From: Streptomyces sp. LUP30
Lineage (GTDB): Bacteria; Actinomycetota; Actinomycetes; Streptomycetales; Streptomycetaceae
Reading direction: 5' to 3'
DNA length: 64,000 nt
Assembly (NCBI RefSeq): GCF_001746365.1
Contig: NZ_MJAJ01000016.1
Coordinates: 61,832-125,831 of the forward strand
Shown: piece after piece, positions 32,234 through 41,401 of the stretch
Layout: each line of letters opens with the position of its first letter
How positions within the stretch are numbered: the first letter of the stretch is position 1
Notes under the pieces: model-generated
Seen by the model: the letters and a program-made list of their open reading frames with translations, nothing else
Databases searched by the model: none
Told to the model about the DNA's origin: nothing
Position numbers and translations under genes: made by a program

Positions 32234-33103
32234 ATGGCAAAGTCCAGGAACACCCGGCGCGGGCGGGACGCCGACGCCGACGTCGTCGAGACCGTGGACG
32301 GCGGACTCGCCCAGCTCGTGCCCGACCGGGACCGGCCGCGGGCCTGGACGCTGCTCATCGACGGAGCCCCCCAGTCGCACGTCGATCTCGACGATCCCTC
32401 CTACCTCTCCTTCGAATACCAGCGGCGCCTGGGCCATGTCATCGACCTCGCCTCCCCGCCCGGCAAGCCCCTGCAGGTCGTGCACCTCGGCGGCGGCGCC
32501 CTCACGCTCGCGCGGTACGTCGCCGCCACCCGCCCCCGCTCCACCCAGCAGGTCGTCGAACGGGACGCCGCCCTCGTCGAACTGGTCCGCCGCGAGCTGC
32601 CGTTGGATCCGGGGGCCAGGATCAGGGTCCGGTCCGCCGACGCCCGGGAGGGCCTCGCCAAGGTGCCGGACGGCTGGGCCGACCTCGTCATCGCCGATGT
32701 GTTCAGCGGGGCCCGCACGCCCGCCCACCTCACCTCGACCGAGTTCCTCGACGAGGTCCGCAGGGCGCTGAAGCCCGGTGGGCGCTACGCCGCCAACATC
32801 GCGGACGGCCCGCCGCTCACCCACCTGCGGGGGCAGATCGCCACCGCGGCCGCGCGCTTCCCGGATCTCGCACTGGTCGCCGACCCGACCGTGCTGCGGG
32901 GCAGACGGTTCGGCAACGCGGTGCTCGTCGCCTCCGACCTGCCCCTGCCGATCGCCGAACTGACCCGCCGGGCGGCCTCCGACCCGCACCCCGGCCGGGT
33001 CGAACACGGCCGCGCGCTCACCGACTTCACCGGCGGGGCGGCCCCGGTCGCCGACGCGACGGCCGTGGCCTCGCCCGTGCCACCGCCCTCCGTGTTCCGC
33101 TAG
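32234..33103 (+). CDS. Spermidine-synthase-like SAM-binding protein
   Basis: A 289-residue Rossmann-fold protein. The nucleotide loop is VVHLGGGALTLARYVA, followed by the acidic turn QQVVERDAALVELV. DLVIADVFSGA resembles the active-site strand of polyamine aminopropyltransferases, and FLDEVRRALKPGGRYAANI is the usual strand after it. Such actinobacterial proteins are called spermidine synthases, but the polyamine pocket is poorly kept, so a methyltransferase role is possible. Start ATG 32234 has no ribosome site; GAAAAT seven bases upstream suggests a leaderless message. Confidence 0.75.
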   Translation: MAKSRNTRRGRDADADVVETVDGGLAQLVPDRDRPRAWTLLIDGAPQSHVDLDDPSYLSFEYQRRLGHVIDLASPPGKPLQVVHLGGGALTLARYVAATRPRSTQQVVERDAALVELVRRELPLDPGARIRVRSADAREGLAKVPDGWADLVIADVFSGARTPAHLTSTEFLDEVRRALKPGGRYAANIADGPPLTHLRGQIATAAARFPDLALVADPTVLRGRRFGNAVLVASDLPLPIAELTRRAASDPHPGRVEHGRALTDFTGGAAPVADATAVASPVPPPSVFR

Positions 33104-33119
33104 CGGGCCCCCACCGGGG

Positions 33120-33638
33120 TCAGTACGTGCCGATCTCCACCCGGGGCGGCCCGTCGTGCCAGGTGCAGAAGACCGACACCCGGTCCGCCCCGGAGGCGAA
33201 CTCCACCCGGATCCACGACTCCGTCTTCCACACCTGCATCGACCAGCCCGCGCCCGGGGTGGCCGAGACGAGCGTCGCCGAGGTCCGGCCGAGGTCGAAG
33301 ACGGCCCGGCCGCCGCCGGTGTCGTAGCTCTTGACGGTGCTCCCGGCCGTCGCGGAGGAGGCGGGGGAGGGGCCTGCCGTGGCCGTCCTCGAAGGCGTCG
33401 GCGGGGCGGGTGTGCGACTCGGGCGCGGGGACGGGCTCACCGACGGGGTGGGGCTGCTCGTCGAGGAGGCCCGGGGGCCCGGCTCCCGGGTGGTGGCGTC
33501 CGCCGCGGTGAGCGGCAGGGCGCGCGGCGGGTCGTAGACCGTGCCCGCCATCACCGTGTGGACACCCCACCACGACAGCGTGACCGCCGCGCCGGTGGCG
33601 AGCGACCAGGCCAGTACGTGTACGAGTCCTCTGCGCAT
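33120..33638 (-). CDS. Membrane-anchored hypothetical protein
   Basis: A 172-residue protein from ATG 33638 with no good ribosome site. One N-terminal helix (about 5-28), a Pro/Ser/Thr-rich linker (about 45-100), then a C-terminal beta domain of about 65 residues (SYDTGGGRAVFDLGRTSATL, WKTESWIRVEFASGADRVSV) with a single Cys. It looks like a secreted or surface domain on a stalk. Convergent with the spermidine-synthase-like gene and divergent from the response regulator. I do not recognise a family. Confidence 0.6.
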   Translation of the reverse strand: MRRGLVHVLAWSLATGAAVTLSWWGVHTVMAGTVYDPPRALPLTAADATTREPGPRASSTSSPTPSVSPSPRPSRTPAPPTPSRTATAGPSPASSATAGSTVKSYDTGGGRAVFDLGRTSATLVSATPGAGWSMQVWKTESWIRVEFASGADRVSVFCTWHDGPPRVEIGTY

Positions 33639-33781
33639 CGCGGGCCATCTTGCCCCACCCGTCTCACCCGTGTCGCACGGATGTGCCCCCGATCCGGTAC
33701 GGCGCCTCACCGGTCGTCCACAGGAGCCGAGTTGTCCACAGGCCCGGATGGCGCTCGCCGGCATGGCGTAGGTTGCGGCGC

Positions 33782-34489
33782 ATGGCAAGTGTGCTCGTGG
33801 TCGAGGACGACCAGTTCGTGCGCTCGGCGCTCATCCGGCAGCTGACCGACGCCTCGCACACCGTGCGCAGCGTGGGCACGGCGTTGGAGGCGCTGCGCGA
33901 GGTCGCCCATTTCCGCTTCGACGTGGTCGTGCTCGACCTCGGCCTGCCCGACCTGGACGGCTCCGAGGCCCTGAAGATGCTGCGCGGCATCACGGACGTC
34001 CCGGTCATCATCGCCACCGCGCGCGACGACGAGGCGGAGATCGTCCGGTTGCTGAACGCGGGCGCGGACGACTATCTGACCAAGCCGTTCTCCGTGGAGC
34101 ACCTGTCGGCGAGGATGGCGGCCGTGCTGCGGCGGGCCCGGTCCGGCGCCGGGGAGGCCGCGCCGTCCAGCGTTCTGCGCGTCGGCGGTCTGGCCGTCGA
34201 CCCGCTGCGCCGGCAGGCCGAGCTGGACGGCGCACGACTCGACCTCACCCGCCGCGAGTTCGACCTGCTCGCCTTCCTCGCGGGCCGGCCGGGTGTCGTC
34301 GTCCCCCGTCGTGAACTGCTCGCCGAGGTGTGGCAGCAGTCCTACGGCGACGACCAGACCATCGACGTCCATCTGTCCTGGCTGCGCCGGAAACTGGGCG
34401 AGACGGCGGCGAGCCCGCGCTATCTGCACACCCTGCGGGGCGTCGGAGTGAAGCTCGAACCACCGGGGGAAGGAGCGCCGGCGCTGTGA
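33782..34489 (+). CDS. OmpR-family response regulator
   Basis: A 235-residue two-component regulator. Receiver domain 1-120: acidic pair EDD at 8-10, phosphoacceptor Asp52 in VVVLDLGLPD, Lys in YLTKPFS. The winged-helix DNA-binding domain is about 140-230 (LDLTRREFDLLAFLAG, TIDVHLSWLRRKLGE, LHTLRGVGVKLE). No ribosome site precedes ATG 33782; TAGGTT ends 7 bases before it, so the mRNA is probably leaderless. The stop overlaps the kinase start (GTGA). Confidence 0.92.
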   Translation: MASVLVVEDDQFVRSALIRQLTDASHTVRSVGTALEALREVAHFRFDVVVLDLGLPDLDGSEALKMLRGITDVPVIIATARDDEAEIVRLLNAGADDYLTKPFSVEHLSARMAAVLRRARSGAGEAAPSSVLRVGGLAVDPLRRQAELDGARLDLTRREFDLLAFLAGRPGVVVPRRELLAEVWQQSYGDDQTIDVHLSWLRRKLGETAASPRYLHTLRGVGVKLEPPGEGAPAL

Positions 34490-35856
34490 GATGGGCTCTG
34501 GTCAAGGTCTGCCTGGCGGTCACCACCATGGTCGTGGTCGCCTTCGCCGTCCCGCTCGGCCTGGTCGTCAAGGAGATGGCCCGCGACCGCGCGTTCTCCA
34601 ACGCGGAGCGGGAGGCCGCGGTCGTGGTGCCGGCCCTGTCCATCACCACCGACCGCGACCAGTTGGAGCGGGTGGTGGCCTCCGCCGGCGCCGACGACGG
34701 CATGGCCGTGCACCTGCCGGCGGGCGACGGCCGGGCGGCCGTCGACCTCGGCCGGCAGCGCGCCGCCGCCTCGGACGTCGAGGCCGTGCGGAAGCTGGGC
34801 CGCGCCTCCACCACGGACGTCCCGGGCGGGTCCGCGCTGCTCCAGCCCGTCGCGCTGAGCCTGGGGACCGTGGTGATCGAGGTGTACGTCCCCGAGTCCG
34901 AGATGAGCAACGGCGTCGGCACGGCCTGGGCGGTGCTGGCGGCGGTCGGTGTCGCCCTGGTCGTCGGATCGGTCGCGGTCGCCGACCGGCTGGGTGTGCG
35001 CATGGTGCAGCCGGCCAGGCGGCTGGTCGAGGGCGCGCACGAACTGGGGGAGGGCAAGCTCGGCGCCAGGGTGCCGGAAGAGGGGCCGGACGAACTGCGC
35101 CTGGCGGCGGTCGCGTTCAACTCGATGGCCGATCAGGTGGTCCGACTCCTCGCCAACGAGAGGGAGTTGGCGGCCGATCTGTCCCACCGCCTGCGTACCC
35201 CCCTCACCGTCCTGCGGCTCAACGCGGCCTCCCTCGGCGACTCCCCGGCCGCCGAGCAGACCCGCACGGCGGTCGCCCAGTTGGAGCGCGAGGTCGACAC
35301 GATCATCCGCACCGCCCGGGAGGCGAAACCGCAGACGGCCGCCCCCGGCCCCGGCGCCGGGTGCGACGCGGCCGAAGTGGTGCGCGAGCGGATGGCGTTC
35401 TGGTCGGCGCTCGCCGAGGACGAGGGCCGCAAGGTGCGCACGGCCGGCGTCGACCGACCGGTGCGCATACCCGTGGCCCGTGCCGACCTGGCCGCCGCCC
35501 TCGACGCCCTCCTCGGCAACGTCTTCCGGCACACCGCGCAGGGCACGGCTTTCGCGGTCGACGTCCACAACGGCGACGACGCGGTGATCGTCCTCGTGTC
35601 GGACGCGGGCCCCGGCATACCCGACCCCGAGGCGGCGATGGCCCGCGGCCGCGGCTCGGGCACGGCCGGTTCCACGGGCCTCGGCCTGGACATCGTCCGC
35701 CGTCTCGCGGAGTCGACCGGCGGCGACGTCCGCATCGGCTCCTCGGTGCTGGGCGGCGCCGAGGTCCGCGTCTGGATCCAGCTGGACGGCCGTGAACCGG
35801 TGCGCAGGGGCCACCGGGGCTCCGTCCGGCGCCGCAGACGCCTGGCGGTCGGGTGA
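34486..35856 (+). CDS. Sensor histidine kinase
   Basis: A 456-residue kinase from GTG 34486, with AAGGAG upstream inside the regulator gene. Two membrane helices (about 5-25 and 145-170) enclose an extracytoplasmic sensor domain of about 115 residues. A HAMP domain follows (about 165-220). The H-box is ADLSHRLRTPLTVL with His234, the N-box ALLGNVFRHTA, and the G-boxes SDAGPGIPD and STGLGLDIV. Partner of the regulator upstream; signal unknown. Confidence 0.92.
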   Translation: MRWALVKVCLAVTTMVVVAFAVPLGLVVKEMARDRAFSNAEREAAVVVPALSITTDRDQLERVVASAGADDGMAVHLPAGDGRAAVDLGRQRAAASDVEAVRKLGRASTTDVPGGSALLQPVALSLGTVVIEVYVPESEMSNGVGTAWAVLAAVGVALVVGSVAVADRLGVRMVQPARRLVEGAHELGEGKLGARVPEEGPDELRLAAVAFNSMADQVVRLLANERELAADLSHRLRTPLTVLRLNAASLGDSPAAEQTRTAVAQLEREVDTIIRTAREAKPQTAAPGPGAGCDAAEVVRERMAFWSALAEDEGRKVRTAGVDRPVRIPVARADLAAALDALLGNVFRHTAQGTAFAVDVHNGDDAVIVLVSDAGPGIPDPEAAMARGRGSGTAGSTGLGLDIVRRLAESTGGDVRIGSSVLGGAEVRVWIQLDGREPVRRGHRGSVRRRRRLAVG

Positions 35857-36395
35857 CGGAGGTGACGGGAAGGCGGGACGGCGGCGGGGAGGGGGAGCGT
35901 GCGCCCGACCTGGTGTGGGAGGACGTCCGGGGGTGCTTCGACCCCGACGGGGGGACGCTGCCCGACGTCGTCGTGCACGGAGCCTCCGCGGCCGACTGGC
36001 AGGCGGTCCTCGACCTGGTGGCCGAGCGCGGCTGGGAGCACGAGTACGCCGAGGGGGTCACCGTGCTGCCGGTGCCTCGGGCCGGGGTGGTGCACTCCCG
36101 ACCGGCGGGCGCCGAGTGCCCCGAGCTGCGGGTGTGGCCGGCCCCGGACATGCTGGCGATCTTCCGCTTCTACTCGGTCGACGAGATCGACTTCGACGTC
36201 GACGTGCGGGAGGTGCAGGGCCAGGAGCGGCTCGACGAGTTCTGCGGGTTCCTCCGGGCGATCGGACGTCGTCTGGGCAAGCCCGTGGCGATGTACGCCG
36301 AGGGCGGTCGGACAGGCCCCGCGTTGATCGGGTTCGACCCCGGAGCCGACCGGGTCGTGCTGCTCCGCGAGGGGCGAACCGGTCTCGACCTTTAA
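35853..36395 (+). CDS. Hypothetical protein coupled to the two-component system
   Basis: A 180-residue protein whose GTG 35853 overlaps the kinase stop by 4 bases (GTGA). Mixed alpha/beta, strongly acidic: GASAADWQAVLDLVAERGW, FYSVDEIDFDVDVREVQGQ and LDEFCGFLRAIGRRLGKPV. No signal peptide, membrane helix or catalytic motif. Coupling implies production together with the kinase; whether it takes part in signalling is unknown. Confidence 0.7.
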   Translation: MTEVTGRRDGGGEGERAPDLVWEDVRGCFDPDGGTLPDVVVHGASAADWQAVLDLVAERGWEHEYAEGVTVLPVPRAGVVHSRPAGAECPELRVWPAPDMLAIFRFYSVDEIDFDVDVREVQGQERLDEFCGFLRAIGRRLGKPVAMYAEGGRTGPALIGFDPGADRVVLLREGRTGLDL

Positions 36396-36536
36396 CCGGT
36401 CCCGATGCCTTCCTTAAGTGCGGCCTAAGATCCTCGGCCCCCGTCCCTGTCAGGCCTTTTGCCCCTTTCACGGTCGCTAGCGTGCTGCCGCACCCCACCT
36501 CCGGGAACCCCCGTGAACACTGAAGGCAGGCATGTC

Positions 36537-38003
36537 ATGAGCACGCACCGGCGCAAGATCAGCCGCAGGAACAAGGTCATCGGGGGCGCGGTCGCCGCGG
36601 CCGTGGCGGGCGGCGGGGTCGCGCTGGTCACCGGCACCGCGCACGCGGCCGGGGTCGGGGCGGCCTACACCAGGACCAGCGAGTGGTCGACGGGCTACAC
36701 CGCCCAGTACGTGGTGACCAACGACAGCGGCGGGGCCGAGGCCGACTGGAAGCTGGAGTTCGATCTGCCGGCCGGGGCGAAGCTCGGTTCGCTGTGGAAC
36801 GGGACGTCGAGCGTCGCCGGGCGGCACATCACCGTGACACCACCGAAGTGGGACGTCGACGGGCTCGCCGCCGGGGAGTCCGTCACCGTCGGATTCGTGG
36901 TCGAGGGGACCGGGGACCCGGTCGGCTGTCTCGTCGACGGGGCCAGGTGTTCGGCCGACGGCGGGGCGACCCCCGAGCCGAGCGGGCGGCCGACGCAGTC
37001 CACCGCACCCACCGCCTCCCCCACATCGGCGCCCACCTCCAGCCCCGCCCCCACCGCCCCCGCCTCGCCCTCCCCGAGTGCGAGCGGCACTCCCGGGACC
37101 GGCACCCCCGCGTCCGCCGGCTTCGCCCCCTACGTCGACACCTCCCTCTACCCCGCCTTCGACCTCCTCGCGAACATGAGCGCGACCGGCGTCAAGGACT
37201 ACAACCTCGCCTTCGTGACCGACGGCGGCGGCTGCACGCCGAAGTGGGGCGGAGTGAGCGACCTCGCGAGCGACGGTGTGGCCGCACAGATCGGGGCGCT
37301 GCGCGCCAAGGGCGGCGACGTGCGGGTCTCCTTCGGCGGAGCCTCCGGTTCCGAGCTGGCCACGACCTGCTCGTCGGCGGACGCCCTGGCAGCCGCGTAC
37401 GGGAAGGTGGTGGACGCCTACCGGCTCACCAAGGTCGACTTCGACGTGGAGGGCGGGGCGCTGCCCGACGCCGCCGCGAACACCCGGCGCGCCCAGGCCA
37501 TCGCCAGGCTTCAGCGGCAGCATCCGGGCCTGAACGTGTCGTTCACCCTGCCGGTCATGCCCGAGGGGCTGACCCAGGGCGGTGTGAGTCTGCTCGCAGA
37601 TGCGAAGGCCAACAACGTGAGCGTCGCCACTGTCAACATCATGGCGATGGACTACGGTCCCGCGTACAGCGGTGACATGGGCGCCTATGCCGAGCAGGCG
37701 GCCACCGCCACCCAGGCCCAGGTCAAGAGTGTGCTCGGGTTGACTGACAGCGCCGCGTGGAACACCGTCGCCGTCACGCCGATGATCGGCGTGAACGACG
37801 TCTCCTCCGAGGTCTTCAAGGTCGAGGACGCCACTCAGCTCGTCGCCTTCGCGAAATCGAAGGGTCTGGGATGGCTGTCGATGTGGTCGGCGACGCGGGA
37901 CAAGCAGTGCGCGGGCGGTGCCAAGGGCTCCGCGGACGCCACCTGCAGCTCGATCCTCCAGGCGCCTTCCGCCTTCTCGAAGGCCTTCGCGACCTTCAAG
38001 TGA
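36537..38003 (+). CDS. CBM2-GH18 chitinase
   Basis: A 488-residue secreted enzyme. Signal peptide 1-37 (ends GTAHAAG). A CBM2-type carbohydrate-binding domain (about 40-140) contains YTAQYVVTNDSGGAEADWKL and ITVTPPKWDVDGLAAGESVT. A Pro/Ser/Thr linker (about 145-190) leads to a GH18 barrel (about 195-488) with strand KVDFDVEGGAL carrying the DxxDxDxE-type acid Glu, and VNIMAMDYGPAYSG. The catalytic domain is the compact actinobacterial chitinase form. Start ATG 36537. No clear DasR site lies in its 141-base upstream gap. Confidence 0.88.
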   Translation: MSTHRRKISRRNKVIGGAVAAAVAGGGVALVTGTAHAAGVGAAYTRTSEWSTGYTAQYVVTNDSGGAEADWKLEFDLPAGAKLGSLWNGTSSVAGRHITVTPPKWDVDGLAAGESVTVGFVVEGTGDPVGCLVDGARCSADGGATPEPSGRPTQSTAPTASPTSAPTSSPAPTAPASPSPSASGTPGTGTPASAGFAPYVDTSLYPAFDLLANMSATGVKDYNLAFVTDGGGCTPKWGGVSDLASDGVAAQIGALRAKGGDVRVSFGGASGSELATTCSSADALAAAYGKVVDAYRLTKVDFDVEGGALPDAAANTRRAQAIARLQRQHPGLNVSFTLPVMPEGLTQGGVSLLADAKANNVSVATVNIMAMDYGPAYSGDMGAYAEQAATATQAQVKSVLGLTDSAAWNTVAVTPMIGVNDVSSEVFKVEDATQLVAFAKSKGLGWLSMWSATRDKQCAGGAKGSADATCSSILQAPSAFSKAFATFK

Positions 38004-38055
38004 CCGCTCACGGCCGCCGGATGATCAAGATTGTAGAGAACAAGTGATCAAGGTG

Positions 38056-38121
38056 TGTCGATTACGTTTCGACAAATGAAAGCGACGGCTCTTGACGCAT
38101 GACCGGACATGCGGCTGTTAT
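38056..38121 (+). promoter_or_regulatory. Promoter and candidate operator of the galactoside operon
   Basis: A perfect 6-bp inverted repeat TGTCGA/TCGACA with a 7-base centre (TTACGTT) at 38056-38074 sits 18 bases before a promoter-like pair, TTGACG (38092-38097) and TGTTAT (38116-38121), spacing 18. The message would have a leader of about 85 bases. The stretch is clearly A/T-richer than its surroundings. Confidence 0.55.
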
Positions 38122-38214
38122 TGCGCCACCTCGTGTTCGGTCGAGTTGATTTCTGGTCGATTGTGATCAGCTTTCAGTCGCCCTCATGGCTGAACCTCGC
38201 GTCAGGAGCCGTTC

Positions 38215-39531
38215 ATGCATCACCTCTCCCCCTCCGGCCGACTCTCCCTCCCCTCCCCGAGCCGCCGCACGCTGCTGCGCGGCATAGGCGGGGCGGCCGT
38301 CCTGGGCGCCGGGCTGCCGCTGCTGTCCGCATGCGGCTCCAGCGGCTCGGCCGCCGACCCGAAGACCGTCACCCTCGGTTCCAACGCCTCCGACGCGGTG
38401 CCGAAGAAGGCCTTCGCCGAGATCTACGCGGCCTTCAAGAAGCAGTCCGGGATCGCGGTCGACGTGAACACCAAGGACCACAACACGTTCCAGGAGCAGA
38501 TCAACTCCTACCTCCAGGGCACCCCGGACGACGTGTTCAACTGGTTCGCCGGCTACCGCATGCAGTTCTTCGCGGCCAAGAAGCTCGCCTCGCCGATCGA
38601 CGACGTGTGGCAGAAGATCGGGGGCAACTTCCCCGACGCGATGAAGCAGCTCTCCAAGGGCGAGGACGGCAAGTACTACTTCGTGCCGCTGTACACGTAC
38701 CCGTGGGCGCTCTTCTACCGCAAGAGCGTCTTCCAGCAGCACGGCTACCAGGTCCCGACCACCTGGGACCAGCTGGTCTCCCTGTGCAAGCAGATGAAGA
38801 AGGACGGCCTGGTCCCGATCGCCTTCGGCGACAAGGACGCCTGGCCGGCGATGGGCACCTTCGACCAGATCAACTTCCGCCTCAACGGCTACGACTTCCA
38901 CAAGTCCCTGATGGCGGGCAAGGAAGCGTGGACGGACCCGAAGGTGAAGGCGGTCTTCGACCACTGGGCCGAGCTGCTGCCCTACCACCAGGACGGCTTC
39001 ATGGGCCGTACCTGGCAGGACGCCGCGCAGACGCTGGTGTCGAAGAAGGCGGGCATGTACATGCTGGGCTCGTTCGTGGCGCAGCAGTTCACCGACAAGG
39101 CCGACCTGGACGACCTCGACTTCTTCGCCTTCCCGGAGATCAACTCCGCGTACGGGCAGGACACCGTCGAGGCCCCCACCGACGGCTTCATGGTCAGCAA
39201 GGCCCCCAAGAACCACGACGGCGTCGTCAAGCTCATGGAGTTCCTGGGCACGCCGGAAGCCGAGCAGATCTACCTGAAGGCCGACTCCAGCGTGGTGGCC
39301 GCCTCCAGCAAGGCGGACACCTCGTCGTACACCACGCTGCAGAAGAAGGCGTACACCATGATCAGTGAGGCCAAGAGCCTCACCCAGTTCATGGACCGCG
39401 ACTCCCGCCCGGACTTCACGTCCACCGTGATGCAGCCAGGCCTGCAGAAGTTCCTGCAGAACCCCAAGGGCGTCGACAGCCTGCTGTCCTCGATCGAGCG
39501 CCAGAAGAAGACGATCTTCGCGTCCTCATGA
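38215..39531 (+). CDS. Sugar ABC transporter binding protein (galactoside operon)
   Basis: A 438-residue Tat-lipoprotein: SRRTLLRG twin-arginine motif, hydrophobic stretch, lipobox LSAC. The mature part is a family-1 extracellular solute-binding protein (VTLGSNASDAVPKKAFAEIY, NSYLQGTPDDVFNWFAGYRM, YPWALFYRKSVFQQHGY). First gene of a five-gene operon with two permeases, an alpha-galactosidase and a beta-galactosidase, which points to alpha/beta-galactosides (for example melibiose, raffinose-type or arabinogalactan fragments). No ATPase is encoded; a shared MsiK-type ATPase elsewhere is usual in Streptomyces. Confidence 0.88.
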   Translation: MHHLSPSGRLSLPSPSRRTLLRGIGGAAVLGAGLPLLSACGSSGSAADPKTVTLGSNASDAVPKKAFAEIYAAFKKQSGIAVDVNTKDHNTFQEQINSYLQGTPDDVFNWFAGYRMQFFAAKKLASPIDDVWQKIGGNFPDAMKQLSKGEDGKYYFVPLYTYPWALFYRKSVFQQHGYQVPTTWDQLVSLCKQMKKDGLVPIAFGDKDAWPAMGTFDQINFRLNGYDFHKSLMAGKEAWTDPKVKAVFDHWAELLPYHQDGFMGRTWQDAAQTLVSKKAGMYMLGSFVAQQFTDKADLDDLDFFAFPEINSAYGQDTVEAPTDGFMVSKAPKNHDGVVKLMEFLGTPEAEQIYLKADSSVVAASSKADTSSYTTLQKKAYTMISEAKSLTQFMDRDSRPDFTSTVMQPGLQKFLQNPKGVDSLLSSIERQKKTIFASS

Positions 39532-40508
39532 GCATCGACACCTCCTCGAAGAGCCCGGAAGCGGCCCCCGTGCCGCCTCCGGGCCCCGCGTCTGCCGTCA
39601 AGCGGGTCCCGCAGGGGCACAAGCGCCTGCTCACCCGCCGTGACCGCGTCACGCTCGCCTTCATGGCGGGCGTGCCCACGGTCCTGCACGTGGCCCTGGT
39701 CTGGGTCACCGCCCTCGCCTCGATCGCCCTCGCCTTCACCACCTGGGACGGCATCGGCTTCGACTCCATCAAGTGGGTCGGCCTGGACAACTTCAAGCAG
39801 TTGTTCACCGACAACCCGCAGTTCTGGCCCGCCGTCGAGCACAACGTCATCTGGTTCGTCGTGCTCATCCTGATCCCGACCCCGCTCGGCCTGTTCCTGG
39901 CCATGCAGCTGGACAAGAAGATCCGCTTCAGCAGGGTCTACCAGACCGCGTTCTTCCTGCCGGTCGTGATGTCGCTGGCCGTCACCGGCTTCGTCTGGCA
40001 GCTGATCTACAACCCCGACACCGGCCTGATCAACAGCCTGATCGGGGCCAACAAGCCCGGCCACTACATCGACTGGATCGGCGACCCGCACCTGAACCTG
40101 TGGGCCGTGCTGGTCGCCGCGTCCTGGCGGCACACCGGCTACATGATGATCCTCTACCTGGCCGGCCTCAAGGGCGTCGACCCGTCCCTGCGCGAGGCGT
40201 CCTCGCTGGACGGCGCGAACGAGTGGCAGACGTTCAAGAACGTCATCTTCCCCACCCTGCGCCCCACCAACACGGTCGTGCTGGTGGTCACCATCATCGA
40301 GGCGCTGCGCGCCTTCGACCTGGTCTTCGTCTTCAACAAGGGCGCTCAGGGCACCGAGCTGCTGTCGATCCTGATCACCAACAACATCATCGGCGAGTCC
40401 AGCCGGATCGGATACGGCTCCGCGATCGCCGTCGTCCTGCTCGTCATCTCCCTCGCCGTGATCATCCCCTACCTGATCGCGACCTTCCGGAAGGAGCGGC
40501 GCGCATGA
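39528..40508 (+). CDS. Sugar ABC transporter permease 1
   Basis: A 326-residue MalF-type permease with six predicted helices after a 35-residue cytoplasmic start. The EAA loop is LREASSLDGANEWQTFKNVI. ATG 39528 overlaps the binding-protein stop by 4 bases. Partner of the next gene. Confidence 0.9.
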   Translation: MSIDTSSKSPEAAPVPPPGPASAVKRVPQGHKRLLTRRDRVTLAFMAGVPTVLHVALVWVTALASIALAFTTWDGIGFDSIKWVGLDNFKQLFTDNPQFWPAVEHNVIWFVVLILIPTPLGLFLAMQLDKKIRFSRVYQTAFFLPVVMSLAVTGFVWQLIYNPDTGLINSLIGANKPGHYIDWIGDPHLNLWAVLVAASWRHTGYMMILYLAGLKGVDPSLREASSLDGANEWQTFKNVIFPTLRPTNTVVLVVTIIEALRAFDLVFVFNKGAQGTELLSILITNNIIGESSRIGYGSAIAVVLLVISLAVIIPYLIATFRKERRA

Positions 40509-41389
40509 GCACGGCCCTCGCGGCGAAGAAGCGCGCCCCCGTCCGACCAGCGCGCGTCCTGCTGCACACCTTCCTCGTCGTCACGGCGCTCGCCTGGCTC
40601 GCCCCGCTGCTGTGGGCGGTCTTCGCGGCCCTGCGCCCCTACGCGGAGACCAGCGACAAGGGTTACGTCTCCTGGCCGGACAAGCTCAGCCTCGACAACT
40701 TCACGAACGCGTTCGAGCAGTCCGACATGATGCACTACTTCGGCAACACGCTGATCATCGCGGTCCCGGCCGTGCTGCTCACGCTGCTGCTGGCATCGAT
40801 GGTCGCGTTCTACGTCAGCCGCTTCGACTTCCGGCTCAACATCGCGCTGCTGCTGGTCTTCACGGCCGGCAACCTGCTGCCCCAGCAGGTCATCATCACC
40901 CCGCTCTACCGGCTGTACCTGCTGGTCGACCTGCCCGGCATCACCATGAGCGGCAAGCTCTACGACTCCGCGCTCGGCCTGGTGCTGATCCACGTGGCGT
41001 TCCAGTCCGGCTTCTGCGCGTTCGTGCTCAGCAACTACATGCGGATGCTGCCGCACGAACTGACCGAGGCCGCCCTCGTCGACGGCGCCTCCGTGTGGCG
41101 CATGTACTGGCAGATCGTGCTGCCGCTGTGCAAGCCGGCGATGGCCGCCCTGGCCACGCTGCTGTCCATCTGGATCTACAACGACTTCTTCTGGGCGATC
41201 GTGCTGATCTCCACCGGCGAGAACATGCCGATCACCTCGGCCCTGAACAACCTCTCCGGCCAGTACTTCACCGACCCCAACCTGGTCGCCGCCGGCGCCC
41301 TGCTCACCGCGATCCCCACCCTGATCGTGTACTTCGTGCTCCAGCGCCAGTTCGTCAGCGGCCTCACCCTGGGCGCCAACAAGGGCTGA
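40505..41389 (+). CDS. Sugar ABC transporter permease 2
   Basis: A 294-residue MalG-type permease. The EAA loop is LTEAALVDGASVWRMYWQIV. Start ATG 40505 overlaps the upstream permease by 4 bases (ATGA). Six helices. With permease 1 it forms the channel for the galactoside binding protein. Confidence 0.9.
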   Translation: MSTALAAKKRAPVRPARVLLHTFLVVTALAWLAPLLWAVFAALRPYAETSDKGYVSWPDKLSLDNFTNAFEQSDMMHYFGNTLIIAVPAVLLTLLLASMVAFYVSRFDFRLNIALLLVFTAGNLLPQQVIITPLYRLYLLVDLPGITMSGKLYDSALGLVLIHVAFQSGFCAFVLSNYMRMLPHELTEAALVDGASVWRMYWQIVLPLCKPAMAALATLLSIWIYNDFFWAIVLISTGENMPITSALNNLSGQYFTDPNLVAAGALLTAIPTLIVYFVLQRQFVSGLTLGANKG

Positions 41390-41401
41390 GCCCGTTCCTC
41401 C

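Noticed and set aside
36381..36391. CGGTCTCGACC, a 9/11 match to the DasR core, 146 bases before the chitinase
   Set aside because: It lies inside the end of the preceding coding sequence, is not a symmetrical match, and no second copy is nearby.
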